NCBI GenBank assembly: GCA_037974665.1
Contig: CM075765.1
Coordinates: forward strand, 20,628,648 to 20,692,647
Length of the DNA stretch: 64,000 bases
Direction: 5' to 3'
Source of the DNA: Ehretia macrophylla
Lineage: Eukaryota > Streptophyta > Magnoliopsida > Boraginales > Ehretiaceae
Position numbers and translations under genes: made by a program. Of this stretch, positions 49,321 through 59,330 are shown piece by piece (the first letter of the stretch is position 1; every line of letters begins with the position of its first letter). Below the pieces are notes generated by a model. The model saw only the letters and a list, made by a program, of their open reading frames with translations, did not search any database and had not been told where the DNA came from.

Positions 49321-50107
49321 TAAGCCTTTGTTGGAGAAAATATAAAATGTTTAGGTGATATTTATGGTTTTGTTGGATTCTATGTGGGTTAGCTAAGATT
49401 GTTGCCTAGTTGGTTATTTGGATTATTTAATTGCTATAATTGATTATTAATTGAGTTATATATGTTGTACTTGGGTGAATAAACATGAAAATGATTCTTA
49501 GATTTTGTTATAGTTGAATTATGTTTAAGTGTTAAGCATAGTTGTCTTGATTTAATACTTAGTTTGATATTCCTTTGCAATATAAATGAAGTTGAATTAG
49601 TTATGAAGTTAACTTGTTAAAGTTGATATAGTTAATGTCCTTGGTAAGATTAAATAAATGTTTTAGAGTTATTCGCTTGATTACTTAGGCTATGTGGCAA
49701 TGTGACATACATGAATAATATGTGGTTGTTTGGGATTACGTGCAAATGTGGAGTTAATATAATCAATTGCTAAAGTGTTATACTTAAATGAATATACTAG
49801 GGATTTTCACATTCGAGCTAAAGGAAAGTTGGAGTAACTAAGTGTAATACCCGAGCCCGGAATGTGAAAATCCCTTGTTTATTATCTTGAAAATTATATT
49901 TCCTTAAATTCTTTGTGAATTAATTGTTACTTTCTCGCCGTCGCAACGTGCATTGCATTTCAGGAGCGATAGCTAGAGAACGATTTCCAGTCCTCAGCAA
50001 ATAGTGAACTAGTGTTTAGATGACTTAAATTTTATATTTTAAATGTTGCTAGCTTTAATTGATCTTTCCTTAGCTAAAATGGCTTTAAAATGCACAAAAT
50101 AAGGGCC

Positions 50108-50174
50108 TTTGACCAAGTTTTAAGTGGTTTGACTTAGGCTTTTGACCATTTGACCAATTTAGCACTTAAATAAG
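50108..50174 (+). promoter_or_regulatory. TTGAC cluster and TATA-like box, element 3 5' LTR
   Basis: Four TTTGAC[C/T] words in about 50 bp, then TTAAATAAG, 177 bp before the donor-like site. The 3' LTR has the same order with TTAAATAAG at 63070-63078. TTGAC[C/T] is the W-box core bound by WRKY factors; use here is inferred. Confidence 0.5.
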
Positions 50175-50339
50175 CTAAAACAAAGGAAAAAAAAATAGCA
50201 GCTGAACAGAGAGTCCAGGCCGTGAGCTCCAAGGGAAAAAAAAACCTTTCAACCTTTCAATCGTTCAATCTTCGCGTAAGCTCGTGCGGGGTGGTTTCCG
50301 AGGTGACTAGCATTGTTTTCCTAGTGACTAGGAGTGCCT

Positions 50340-50349
50340 AAGGTGAGGG
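50340..50349 (+). promoter_or_regulatory. Splice-donor-like site, element 3 5' LTR
   Basis: CTAAG/GTGAGGG with GT at 50343-50344. The 3' LTR copy has GTAAGGG at 63247. The presumed acceptor partner is at 57667; the non-coding element now lies between them. Confidence 0.45.
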
Positions 50350-50377
50350 AATCATGTTATTTGCGCATTTAAATGTT

Positions 50378-50382
50378 AAGTG
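50378..50382. repeat. Target site duplication of the non-coding element, left copy
   Basis: aagtg, repeated at 56443-56447. The uninterrupted site (gttaagtgtatcaac) is visible in the 3' LTR near 63280, which proves the insertion. Confidence 0.97.
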
Positions 50383-50764
50383 TGTGACGCCCGAACTTTT
50401 GCCTTGCATTAACTTACTGTTGCATCCCTTATTTGCGCATTTAATTCTGTGCTTTATTTATTGACTTTCTTAGCTACTATTCACTTCGTTTTCAAACTGC
50501 ATTCTATTGGCTAATTAGCATTTTTATTAAATCATATTAATTGTTAAAGTAGTGGGAAAAATGTGCAATTGAGCTAGAAGCGATAGGAGAGCTCGTTTAG
50601 AAAATGATTTTTGTAGTTGAGAGAATAGTGTTACGTAACATAACTTAGAGATTTAATTAGCTAGCCTATGTTTTACACTTTAGGCTCGTTTCTAAGCTAT
50701 CTACGCGCATTTTAGGAGTCCACTTAAACACCCACCATGACCCCACCTCAACTTAACCTCACCA

Positions 50765-50770
50765 TATAAA
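50765..50770 (+). promoter_or_regulatory. TATA box, non-coding element 5' LTR
   Basis: ccaTATAAAcac, followed by an A/C-rich start region, about 190 bp before the donor-like site. The 3' LTR copy is at 54345-54350. Unlike the other families there is no TTGAC cluster upstream. Confidence 0.55.
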
Positions 50771-51849
50771 CACATAAGCACCAAAACACAAAACAAAAGA
50801 AAACAATTGTGCAGATTTCACTGTAGCTGGGCTGAGAGCCAAAGAGAAGAGGAAAAAGTGATTTTTTGCTCATCAACTCTCCACTTCAAGCCACTCCAAG
50901 CCTCGAGCAACTAGTGTAGGGTGTTTGCAAGGTTCCTAGGTGCTCCTACGCGTATTGGTGAGGGATTTCATGGCTTGTTTTTGCATTTTTAAATAATTGC
51001 TCATTTCTTGAATCGTTGGAAATATGATTAAATGCCATTGTAAATGTTATCTATGCTAATGTACTATCTATATGAATGCTAGAGAACACTTTTGAACCGT
51101 CGTTTCGCAATTTAAACGGTTAGAATCGTTAGTTTGATTTCTAGGGTGAATAGTGACGTTTTTCTAGGGTTTTGTGTAATTGCTCGAATTGGCTTGAATT
51201 AATGCTTCTAATTGATGCCTTAGGTGCTAGTGAAGATAATTAAATAACCCCGTACGCTTGCATTGCCCTTAAATCGCCTAAAAATGGAAAATAGCCGACT
51301 TTAAGTTGGGGCTTTCGGGGTTAATGCGATTCCGGGTGGATTCGGGCTTCAATTCTAGTTTCCTTAGGCTACCTAGGTGCTATAGATACCTTGATATCCC
51401 TTGTTTGAAGCCCGGACAATGTAGGTGTGGTTTAAAGCCAAAAGAGGGAAATTGGGGCTTTCGGGGTAAACGCGGGCATTTGATTGAGTTCAGGGGTTGA
51501 AAGGGTACCTTGGGGGTTAGTTAGAAGGTTGGGAGAGTTTCTTTTGGAAATGAAATCATTAACTTTGGTTTAGAAGAGAAATAGATCGAAGAACAAAGGG
51601 GTTTAGGTGCAATTTAAGTTGTCTCACACTTCTAAACCCATGTCAGGGCTTCTTAAGTGTTTATATATGATTTTAAATTGATTTGGAGCTTTTGGAATGA
51701 TTCTATGCTTATATGGTATAAGTTCATTTGTAAACTGCTTATTAGCTTCTATCCTTGCTTCTATCCTAATTGTATCGAGGTCAACCTACCTTGTTGATCC
51801 TCATATGTGTTAATGCTTATATTATTGTTGTTAACTTGCCATCGTTGAG

Positions 51850-52020
51850 TGCATTGCATAGTGGTTGCGCAACCATAGTGTCGGGGCGGATGTGTTGAAT
51901 ATCGGCTGGGCGGCAGAGGGCTTGCCGGTGGATATTCAAACTCCGTGCCCTATTCCCTCATTCGCCTGGTCCGGAGATTGCCAGGGGATGTTGGGTCGTA
52001 GGATTCGGGGTACATCCAGA
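51850..52020 (+). other. GC-rich structured core, non-coding element 5' LTR
   Basis: Begins gcattgcatagtgg and holds ccctattccct, gcctggtccggagattgcc, gttgggtcgtagg and gtacatccagagta. It matches the order of words in the element 1/3 and solo LTR core but is well diverged. The copy in the 3' LTR is at 55430-55600. Confidence 0.5.
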
Positions 52021-52248
52021 GTACACCTACTGGAGTGATTGGGGTTATGCCGGCTTATCGTGATCGTGCTCGTGGTTCGTGGTTCGTGATTGAAGACCAG
52101 TGAAGATTGGTGTATAGGGGATTGTTGAAACGTATCCTTTTAAATGTGTGATTATTTAAGTTATCGTTGTTTCTTTAATTGTCTAAGTGTTATTGTTGTA
52201 TGATTGTATTATATGTTGCATTGCACGCCCCGGGACTATATCCCTCAC

Positions 52249-52289
52249 TGGGCAACAGTGGTTGCTCATACCTCACTAACATGTTTCAG
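52249..52289 (+). promoter_or_regulatory. LTR hairpin and acceptor-like site, non-coding element 5' LTR
   Basis: TGGGCAAC (52249-52256) pairs with GTTGCTCA (52261-52268) over loop agtg, with one G-U pair. Then cctcactaac, containing a branch-point-like CTAAC, and gtttcag/g with AG at 52288-52289. The 3' LTR copy is at 55829-55869. Confidence 0.55.
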
Positions 52290-52864
52290 GTGGCGCAGTT
52301 GGAGGAGTTGCCCTAGTTGCTGTGTGTTATTCTGAAGTGGCTGTGCCTTCTTGTTTCTATTTGGTATTTGTGTATCTATTTTGTGGCCTAAGGGCTTTGT
52401 TTATATTGGTTGTTGTAAGAAGTTGAAGGATAGTTAGTTGTTGTGTAGATTTGGGAACCTATATCTTGTAATAACTTATATTTCTGCTATTAGCTTCTTC
52501 GCATGCTTGGGAGTGAATGGCTTAAAGTAGAAATATTTGATCTTTCAATTATGTTTAATTGATTTCCTAGAATGTCATGATTATAAAACTATGTTGATAA
52601 TAAGTTCTTGCATGCTTGGGTGTTTTGGAACTATTGTGTACTATAAGGCTCGGATGGCCTTAGAACTTTGATGTTTAATTAAGAAAAGCTTGTATTGTAT
52701 TGTTGGGACTTTGTTTGAGTGTTTACAGGTTTTCAGAATGTCCATAGTACAGGGGAAACTCTGTCCGTTTTTCCCCTAAAAGTTTGTGACCGGGTTTGGT
52801 ATTGGGTTGAGAATAGCATGGTTATTAGAGCCTCCGGTCTCGTGAGGGATCGGGGCGTTACAGG

Positions 52865-52876
52865 TGGTATCAGAGC
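52865..52876 (+). other. Primer binding site, non-coding element (initiator Met-tRNA)
   Basis: TGGTATCAGAGC two bases after the 5' LTR, identical to that of elements 1 and 3. Confidence 0.95.
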
Positions 52877-53429
52877 TTAGTTAGCTTTAAGCCGGGACAG
52901 GGTCCTCGGCCTGTCGGGTAGTAACCCTTGAGTGTGTGCTTGTTAAGTGTGTGTCTTGAAAGTGTATGCCTGCATGTGTGATTGTGTGTCTTGTATCTAA
53001 TGTTTGCACCTATATGATATAATTATGTGTTACGTGCTAAATGTGTGCTAAGTGAAGTAAAGTGGCTAGTTATGCATCAAATTGACCTCGTGAATTGTTA
53101 ATTGCTTGAATTGTTGCTTGTAATGTGTGTATTTGAATGTCTTGGATTGAGTTGTGTTATGATTGACTTGATTGTTGTCCTTGAATGACTTTGATGATTA
53201 CACTATGTCATAAACTCTTATATAAACATGTTTGCATAATAGTTTAAAACATATATGTGTAAATGTGATATCTTGGCATTCATACATGTCCCATTGAATT
53301 GGTAAGAAAGACTTCATCCTCCCCCCCCCCCCTGAACGGAGGTGATTAGTGGCTAGCCTTTCAAGTTATATGGATTAGTAGGAACGTGAAGCGGTTGATC
53401 AGCCCTTTTATTTGGGAGTTGGTGTTGTG

Positions 53430-53720
53430 GGCAGAACTCAGTTATTGGGATTTCTTCCAAGGCATTTTTCTATGCTCATTAGTCAGAAATGAATGGCGTC
53501 CCTTGGGATTTCTATATGATTGTTCTCTAAGGCATTCTCTTGGTATTTTCTTATTTAGCATTCTTCTGGTATTTTCTTATTGGCATTTCTCTGAAGATTT
53601 GGTATTTGGAATTCTATTTAGCCATATTATATGGTATTATCTACGGTATTTATGCTCCAATCTTTTATTGGTATTTTCTCGCCACTATTAGTTGGGATTC
53701 TATTCTTCTATAGTATTCGT
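53430..53720 (+). repeat. Degenerate short tandem repeat in the non-coding element
   Basis: Loose units of about 20-30 bp around (t)tggtattttctta and ggcatt(t)ct recur about ten times with much variation. Only the most similar pair (about 53.54-53.59 kb) is close. Confidence 0.5.
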
Positions 53721-53949
53721 GCCAGCGGGATTCCTATTTGGATTTCGAAGTAGCATCTCTATTGGAGCCTTTATTTGGCCTTATTACGTGAGGTTCGCAG
53801 GCAATACAACTGAGATTTCTTAATGAGCTCCCCCACGAGAATTCGTGTATGGTATTCTTGCTTAGCAACTGATGACGAATAATCGGAGTTGGTTTCCAGT
53901 TGATGCAGAGTTCTCTTGTGAAGAAGAATTGCGTGGACGCAATTTGTTT

Positions 53950-53962
53950 AAGGGGGAGAGAA
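53950..53962 (+). other. Polypurine tract, non-coding element
   Basis: aagggggagagaa abuts the TG of the 3' LTR, preceded by a gcgtgg-cgcaatt run also found just before the tract of elements 1 and 3. Confidence 0.92.
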
Positions 53963-56442
53963 TGTGACGCCCGAACTTTTGCCTTGCATTAACTTACTGT
54001 TGCATCCCTTATTTGCGCATTTAATTCTGTGCTTTATTTATTGACTTTCTTAGCTACTATTCACTTCGTTTTCAAACTGCATTCTATTGGCTAATTAGCA
54101 TTTTTATTAAATCATATTAATTGTTAAAATAGTGGGAAAAATGTGCAATTGAGCTAGAAGCGATAGGAGAGCTCGTTTAGAAAATGATTTTTGTAGTTGA
54201 GAGAATAGTGTTACGTAACATAACTTAGAGATTTAATTAGCTAGCCTATGTTTTACACTTTAGGCTCGTTTCTAAGCTATCTACGCGCATTTTAGGAGTC
54301 CACTTAAACACCCACCATGACCCCACCTCAACTTAACCTCACCATATAAACACATAAGCACCAAAACACAAAACAAAAGAAAACAATTGTGCAGATTTCA
54401 CTGTAGCTGGGCCGAGAGCCAAAGAGAAGAGGAAAAAGTGATTTTTTGCTCATCAACTCTCCACTTCAAGCCACTCCAAGCCTCGAGCAACTAGTGTAGG
54501 GTGTTTGCAAGGTTCCTAGGTGCTCCTACGCGTATTGGTGAGGGATTTCATGGCTTGTTTTTGCATTTTTAAATAATTGCTCATTTCTTGAATCGTTGGA
54601 AATATGATTAAATGCCATTGTAAATGTTATCTATGCTAATGTACTATCTATATGAATGCTAGAGAATACTTTTGAACCGTCGTTTCGCAATTTAAACGGT
54701 TAGAATCGTTAGTTTGATTTCTAGGGTGAATAGTGACGTTTTTCTAGGGTTTTGTGTAATTGCTCGAATTGGCTTGAATTAATGCTTCTAATTGATGCCT
54801 TAGGTGCTAGTGAAGATAATTAAATAACCCCGTACGCTTGCATTGCCCTTAAATCGCCTAAAAATGGAAAATAGCCGACTTTAAGTTGGGGCTTTCGGGG
54901 TTAATGTGATTCCGGGTGGATTTGGGCTTCAATTCTAGTTTTCTTAGGCTACCTAGGTGCTATAGATACCTTGATATCCCTTGTTTGAAGCCCGGACAAT
55001 GTAGGTGTGGTTTAAAGCCAAAAGAGGGAAATTGGGGCTTTCGGGGTAAACGCGGGCATTTGATTGAGTTCAAGGGTTGAAAGGGTACCTTGGGGGTTAG
55101 TTAGAAGGTTGGGAGAGTTTCTTTTGGAAATGAAATCATTAACTTTGGTTTAGAAGAGAAATAGATCGAAGAACAAAGGGGTTTAGGTGCAATTTAAGTT
55201 GTCTCACACTTCTAAACCCATGTCAGGGCTTCTTAAGTGTTTATATATGATTTTAAATTGATTTGGAGATTTTGGAATGATTCTATGCTTATATGGTATA
55301 AGTTCATTTGTAAATTGCTTATTAGCTTCTATCCTTGCTTCTATCCTAATTGTATCGAGGTCAACCTACCTTGTTGATCCTCATATGTGTTAATGCTTAT
55401 ATTATTGTTGTTAACTTGCCATCGTTGAGTGCATTGCATAGTGGTTGCGTAACCATAGTGTCGGGGCGGATGTGTTGAATATCGGCTGGGCGGCAGAGGG
55501 CTTGCCGGTGGATATTCAAACTCCGTGCCCTATTCCCTCATTCGCCTGGTCCGGAGATTGCCAGGGGATGTTGGGTCGTAGGATTCGGGGTACATCCGGA
55601 GTACACCCACTGGAGTGATTGGGGTTATGCCGGCTTATCGTGATCGTGCTCGTGGTTCGTGGATCGTGATTGAAGACCAGTGAAGATTGGTGTATAGGGG
55701 ATTGTTGAAACGTATCCTTTTAAATGTGTGATTATTTAAGTTATCGTTGTTTCTTTAATTGTCTAAGTGTTATTGTTGTATGATTGTATTATATGTTGCA
55801 TTGCACGCCCCGGGACTATATCCCTCACTGGGCAACAGTGGTTGCTCATACCTCACTAACATGTTTCAGGTGGCGCAGTTGGAGGAGTTGCCCTAGTTGC
55901 TGTGTGTTATTCTGAAGTGGCTGTGCCTTCTTGTTTCTATTTGGTATTTGTGTATCTATTTTGTGGCCTAAGGGCTTTGTTTATATTGGTTGTTGTAAGA
56001 AGTTGAAGGATAGTTAGTTGTTGTGTAGATTTGGGAACCTATATCTTGTAATAACTTATATTTCTGCTATTAGCTTCTTCGCATGCTTGGGAGTGAATGG
56101 CTTAAAGTAGAAATATTTGATCTTTCAATTATGTTTAATTGATTTCCTAGAATGTCATGATTATAAAACTATGTTGATAATAAGTTCTCGCATGCTTGGG
56201 TGTTTTGGAACTATTGTGTACTATAAGGCTCGGATAGCCTTAGAACTTTGATGTTTAATTAAGAAAAGCTTGTATTGTATTGTTGGGACTTTGTTTGAGT
56301 GTTTACAGGTTTTCAGAATGTCCATAGTACAGGGGAAACTCTGTCCTTTTTTCCCCTAAAAGTTTGTGACCGGGTTTGGTATTGGGTTGAGAATAGCATG
56401 GTTATTAGAGCCTCCGGTCTCGTGAGGGATCGGGGCGTTACA
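53963..56442 (+). repeat. Non-coding element, 3' LTR
   Basis: 2480 bp, the same length as the 5' LTR, with about 16 differences by eye. Its signals lie exactly 3580 bp to the right of those in the 5' LTR. No gene. Confidence 0.96.
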
Positions 56443-56447
56443 AAGTG
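56443..56447. repeat. Target site duplication of the non-coding element, right copy
   Basis: aagtg, matching 50378-50382; element 3 LTR sequence resumes with tatcaactttgc. Confidence 0.97.
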
Positions 56448-57233
56448 TATCAACTTTGCAATTTTTAGATTTTATCCGTAGATTGTCGTTTAAATCGTTT
56501 TGATGCTTCTAGAATGTTCCTTGGCTATTGTAGAACATGTATTTATAGCTTTGTAACATTTTTGCGGTTAAATGTTGAGATTGCAATTTAATTTGGATGT
56601 TGAATAGTGTTTTATGAATAGTAAAACCTTGAAACGTTGAAGTTGCGCTGTTATGGTTTCCGTTGATGTAGAAATGTGCTAGGTATGCTAGAATGCCTAA
56701 ATGCATGGTTTGTTTGGGTTGCGTAGTGGAAAAAATGAAAATTATGCCTTTGGGAAAGTCGGGGTCGTTCAGGTCAACTTTAGCATTTTCTCGTTTTGCG
56801 TGTTGGAATTGTATCGGGAGGCCATGGAAGCACTTTTGGTGCGATTATGGCGTTGGTTGGGTGTTTGGTTGATATAGTTGTAGTTCAAACGAGAAAGGGG
56901 AAAATCGGGGCTTTGCGCGAGTTCTAGGGTAAAGTAAGGTTTCGGGGTCTTTAGACGTGCCTTATGGTGACCTAGGAGGTTTGGTGAAGTCGGTTTCCAG
57001 AACTCGTGGCTCAATTGGAAATGGTGGGGTTTTGATAGTTGGGGACGGCTTGTGTTTTTGTGTGTTTTCTTGACTTTATGCCTATAGAATGCTTAGGGTT
57101 GCTTGAAATACTTGTTTGAATTGATTTGGATTGAATTGCTTATCAATTGCTGCTATTGAGTGCGAGAGTAACCTACTTTGTTATTCTCCCACGTGTGGCT
57201 TTATCACTTGTTTATTGTCTTGTATCGAGTCTT

Positions 57234-57400
57234 GCATTGCATAGTGTCTAGCGCGTGAGTGATGGGCCTCTCTGGGTAGCCTCGGGTTGCCAGTGTTGGT
57301 TGCTCTAGCACCGCTGCTATTCCCTTTCTCACTTGGGTTGCCTCCCAGGGAGATTTGGGTCGTAGGTTGATGGATACTTCCGGGGTATTCCAAATTGGTG
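57234..57400 (+). other. GC-rich structured core, element 3 5' LTR
   Basis: gcattgcatagtg, gggcctctctgggtagcc, ctattccctt, CTCCCAGGGAG and tttgggtcgtagg, in the same order as in element 1 and the solo LTR. Confidence 0.5.
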
Positions 57401-57620
57401 TTATAAGGTGGTTTGGGCCGGCGCGTCGTCATCGATTTATTGAATGATAGTTGCTCGTGAAAAGAGTACCGTATCCTTTGAATGAATGTTTATAGTCTTT
57501 AATGCTTGCCTTGTTATAATATTGACTTGTTTGTATCTTTAAATGATAATTGTATGCATTGCTTGGCTAATTGCATTGCATACTCCTCTCATCTCCGTCC
57601 TTGAGACCAATTGCCCTCGC

Positions 57621-57667
57621 TGAGCAATAGTTTTTGCTCATTCCTCTCTATACTATATTTTTTACAG
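57621..57667 (+). promoter_or_regulatory. LTR hairpin and acceptor-like site, element 3 5' LTR
   Basis: TGAGCAA (57621-57627), loop tagttt, TTGCTCA (57634-57640), then a T/C-rich run and tttttacag/gag with AG at 57666-57667. Confidence 0.5.
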
Positions 57668-57805
57668 GAGTAGTTGATTATTTTATGGCTTTCGCATGTA
57701 TTATATTGATTTTAGGGTTTTCGGATCGTCCGCGGTACAGAGGAGACTCCGTCCGTGTGTCGGGTCCGGGCTTGGCCTTTTGCGGGGTCGGGTTGGGGCG
57801 TGACA

Positions 57806-58117
57806 TCTTTAGGTGGTATCAGAGCATGATAGTCTTGAATGAGCCGGGATATGATTCTCGGTCTGTGGGGTAAAGGTCTGAAATGCTAAAGTGTTTATGT
57901 ATGATTGCTAAGTGAAAAGAAAATGTTATAGCATGACTTTGTGAACTTGGAATGTTTATGTGTTTAAGTGAAATAGTTTGGCAAGTTGAACTTGTCTTAT
58001 GTGAATTGTGTGATAGAATATTGGATTGTTAATGACTTGAGTGTTATCTAATCTTATGTGCTATATTTCTGTCTATAAACTGCTTTTAAATGTTGCCAGC
58101 TATTGTGAATTGCTACT
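57806..58117 (+). other. Element 3 untranslated leader
   Basis: 312 bp from LTR to gag. It holds the primer site and the motif gccgggat...ctcggtctgtgggg at 57841-57870, shared with element 1 and, diverged, with the non-coding element (52889-52920). Confidence 0.7.
57814..57825 (+). other. Primer binding site, element 3 (initiator Met-tRNA)
   Basis: TGGTATCAGAGC eight bases after the 5' LTR end, the same offset as in element 1. Confidence 0.95.
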
Positions 58118-59330
58118 ATGCCGCCACGCTGTGGTACTCAAGGTATAGGATCAGATGAAAAGGCAGCAGAACAGGGTCAGCAGCCGTTGCCTGAGAAGTT
58201 TATGGCTACTATGACTACTGCAGTAGACCGGATGACACAGGTGCTGCATGAGCAGAGGCAGGACATGAATAATCCCCAGGGAAATCAAGCTAATCCTGGT
58301 GAACAGGGGTATAGAGTTGAGAATAACCAGCTAGAGAAGTTTATGAGGCACGAGCCGGGAAAGTTCTTCGGAGAGCCGGATGATGAGGCGGCCGAGAGAT
58401 GGATTAATCGTGTTGAGAAAATTTTCACCGCTTTGAGATACACAGATAAGGCAAGAATAGATTATGCGTCATTCTTGTTTGAGGGTGATGTAGAGCAGTG
58501 GTGGAATACTGTCAGATTGAGGTGGGATTGTGAGGATGTTCCACATTTATGGGATGATTTTGTAAGTGAGTTCCGGGACAAATATATTCCCGAGATGGCT
58601 ATGGAAAGGCGGGAGGATGAGTTTGTGGCCCTGAAGCAGGGAAATATGACTGTTGCACAGTACGAGGCTAGGTTTGTTAGCCTGTCAAGGTATATGCCCG
58701 AGTTGGTACGGCCAGCTAGGAGGATGATTCATAGGTTTGTCCGTGGGCTGAGAATGGATATTCAGTTGCATTTGACTGGGCAGACCTACACTACTTTTCC
58801 CGAGGCATTTCAGGCAGCCTCGAAGTTTGAGAAACGGAAGGCTGAGATGATAGCTGAGAGCAGTCAGCCGAGTAAGAAGCAGTATTTGGGCTAGAGCAGC
58901 CAGAGTCAGCCGAGGCAGTATCAGTCTTCTACACAGGTTCCTCAGCAGCGTCCGTATCAGCCACAGCAGCAGATTCAGGCTAGGCCAGCTGTGACTAGAC
59001 CCCAGCAGGGAGGTACAGTTCCTACCCCTGCCAGAGTCCCAGCACCTACAGGAAATACTGCATTTAGGCAAAATCAGCAGTGTAATTATTGTAATCGGTC
59101 AGGGCATATTGAGGCTAACTACTGGAGGAAGAGTGGTAAATGTACGGGTTGTGGCAGTGATGATCACAGGGTGAGAGATTGCCCTAAGTATAACAATGTT
59201 CAAAGCCGTGGTGGAGGCCAAGGTGTTCAGAATAGGGCTGCAGGTGCACGTCCAGCACAGAGAGTTCAGGCTAGGGTCTTTGCACTAGATGTGGAGGAGC
59301 TGCCCGATACTACAGCTATTGTGGAAGGTA
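58118..59330 (+). pseudogene. Element 3 gag: capsid and zinc-knuckle region (fossil part)
   Basis: Begins MPPRCGTQG, matching the gag start of element 1. It holds the capsid stretch [21 protein letters not shown], a Gln/Pro-rich linker and a two-knuckle zinc region near 59.08-59.18 kb. It leads into protease and pol. The right limit is approximate. It belongs to the broken gag-pol of this element. Confidence 0.88.

Larger units (their letters stand above)
47156..49842 (+). mobile_element. Outer LTR, left part, interrupted by element 3
   Basis: The satellite stops within gtcagtca and a sequence starting TGTAATACCCCGACCC begins, like the LTR starts of the other gypsy elements. 2687 bp are visible before element 3 cuts in; the rest and the far target copy lie outside the window. 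A TATA-like acataaag near 47493 and gtgtaag/gtgagggg at 47681 occupy the same relative places as in the other LTRs. The GC-rich core is not seen in this part, so it may lie beyond or be absent. Two diverged internal copies lie near 48.17-48.32 and 49.18-49.32 kb. No gene seen. The LTR call rests on the start, the junction and the donor-like site; the family is unclear. Confidence 0.65.
49843..50382 (+). repeat. Element 3, 5' LTR, first part
   Basis: 540 bp matching 62746-63285. Holds four TTTGAC boxes at 50108-50155, TTAAATAAG at 50166-50174 and the donor-like AAG/GTGAGGG with GT at 50343. Ends at the target site aagtg of the inserted non-coding element. Confidence 0.95.
50383..52862 (+). repeat. 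Non-coding element, 5' LTR
   Basis: 2480 bp, TGTGACGCCC...GGGGCGTTACA. It holds a TATA box (TATAAA, 50765-50770), a donor-like TTG/GTGAGGG (GT 50958), a GC-rich core near 51850-52020, a hairpin at 52249-52268 and an acceptor-like AG at 52289. The 3' end shares caggggaaactctgtccg and a cggtctcgtgagggatcgg-type run with the solo LTR. No gene. Confidence 0.96.
52863..53962 (+). other. Internal region of the non-coding element (1100 bp)
   Basis: It has the primer site at 52865-52876, a motif at 52889-52920 (gccggga...ctcggcctgt) alignable with the leader of elements 1 and 3, a 12-base C run at 53321-53332, a stretch of degenerate short repeats with ggtattttctta and ggcatttct at about 53430-53720, and the purine tract at its end. 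A 101-codon hydrophobic frame (53386-53691) falls mostly in the repeats and has no recognisable domain, so I do not call it a gene. Confidence 0.85.
50383..56442 (+). mobile_element. Non-coding LTR element (LARD-like) nested in the 5' LTR of element 3
   Basis: A 6060-bp element with two equal-length LTRs (2480 bp each), TG...CA ends, a perfect 5-bp target duplication, a Met-tRNA primer site, a purine tract and an internal region of only 1100 bp that holds no gag or pol. This layout fits a large retrotransposon derivative. The ends look whole. The LTRs differ at about 16 positions (about 0.65%), mostly transitions, so it is young: roughly 0.25-0.5 million years with usual plant rates, and the youngest element in the window. 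It shares the primer site, purine tract and the motif after the primer site with elements 1 and 3, so it is probably moved by proteins of such elements (inference). Confidence 0.95.
56448..57805 (+). repeat. Element 3, 5' LTR, second part
   Basis: Continues the 5' LTR after the nested element and ends GGGGCGTGACA. Holds the GC-rich core (57234-57400), hairpin (57621-57640) and acceptor-like AG at 57667. Total LTR length without the insert is about 1.9 kb. No gene. Confidence 0.95.

Noticed and set aside
51306-51500. 64-codon frame in the LTR of the non-coding element
   Set aside because: Short, no domain, and not kept as an equal frame in the near-identical 3' LTR.
52865-52876. tRNA gene at the TGGTATCAGAGC sites
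   Set aside because: Only the 12-base primer complement is present; no tRNA cloverleaf surrounds it.
53386-53691. 101-codon hydrophobic frame in the non-coding element
   Set aside because: It falls mainly on degenerate short repeats, has no domain, and lacks a homolog that I recognise.
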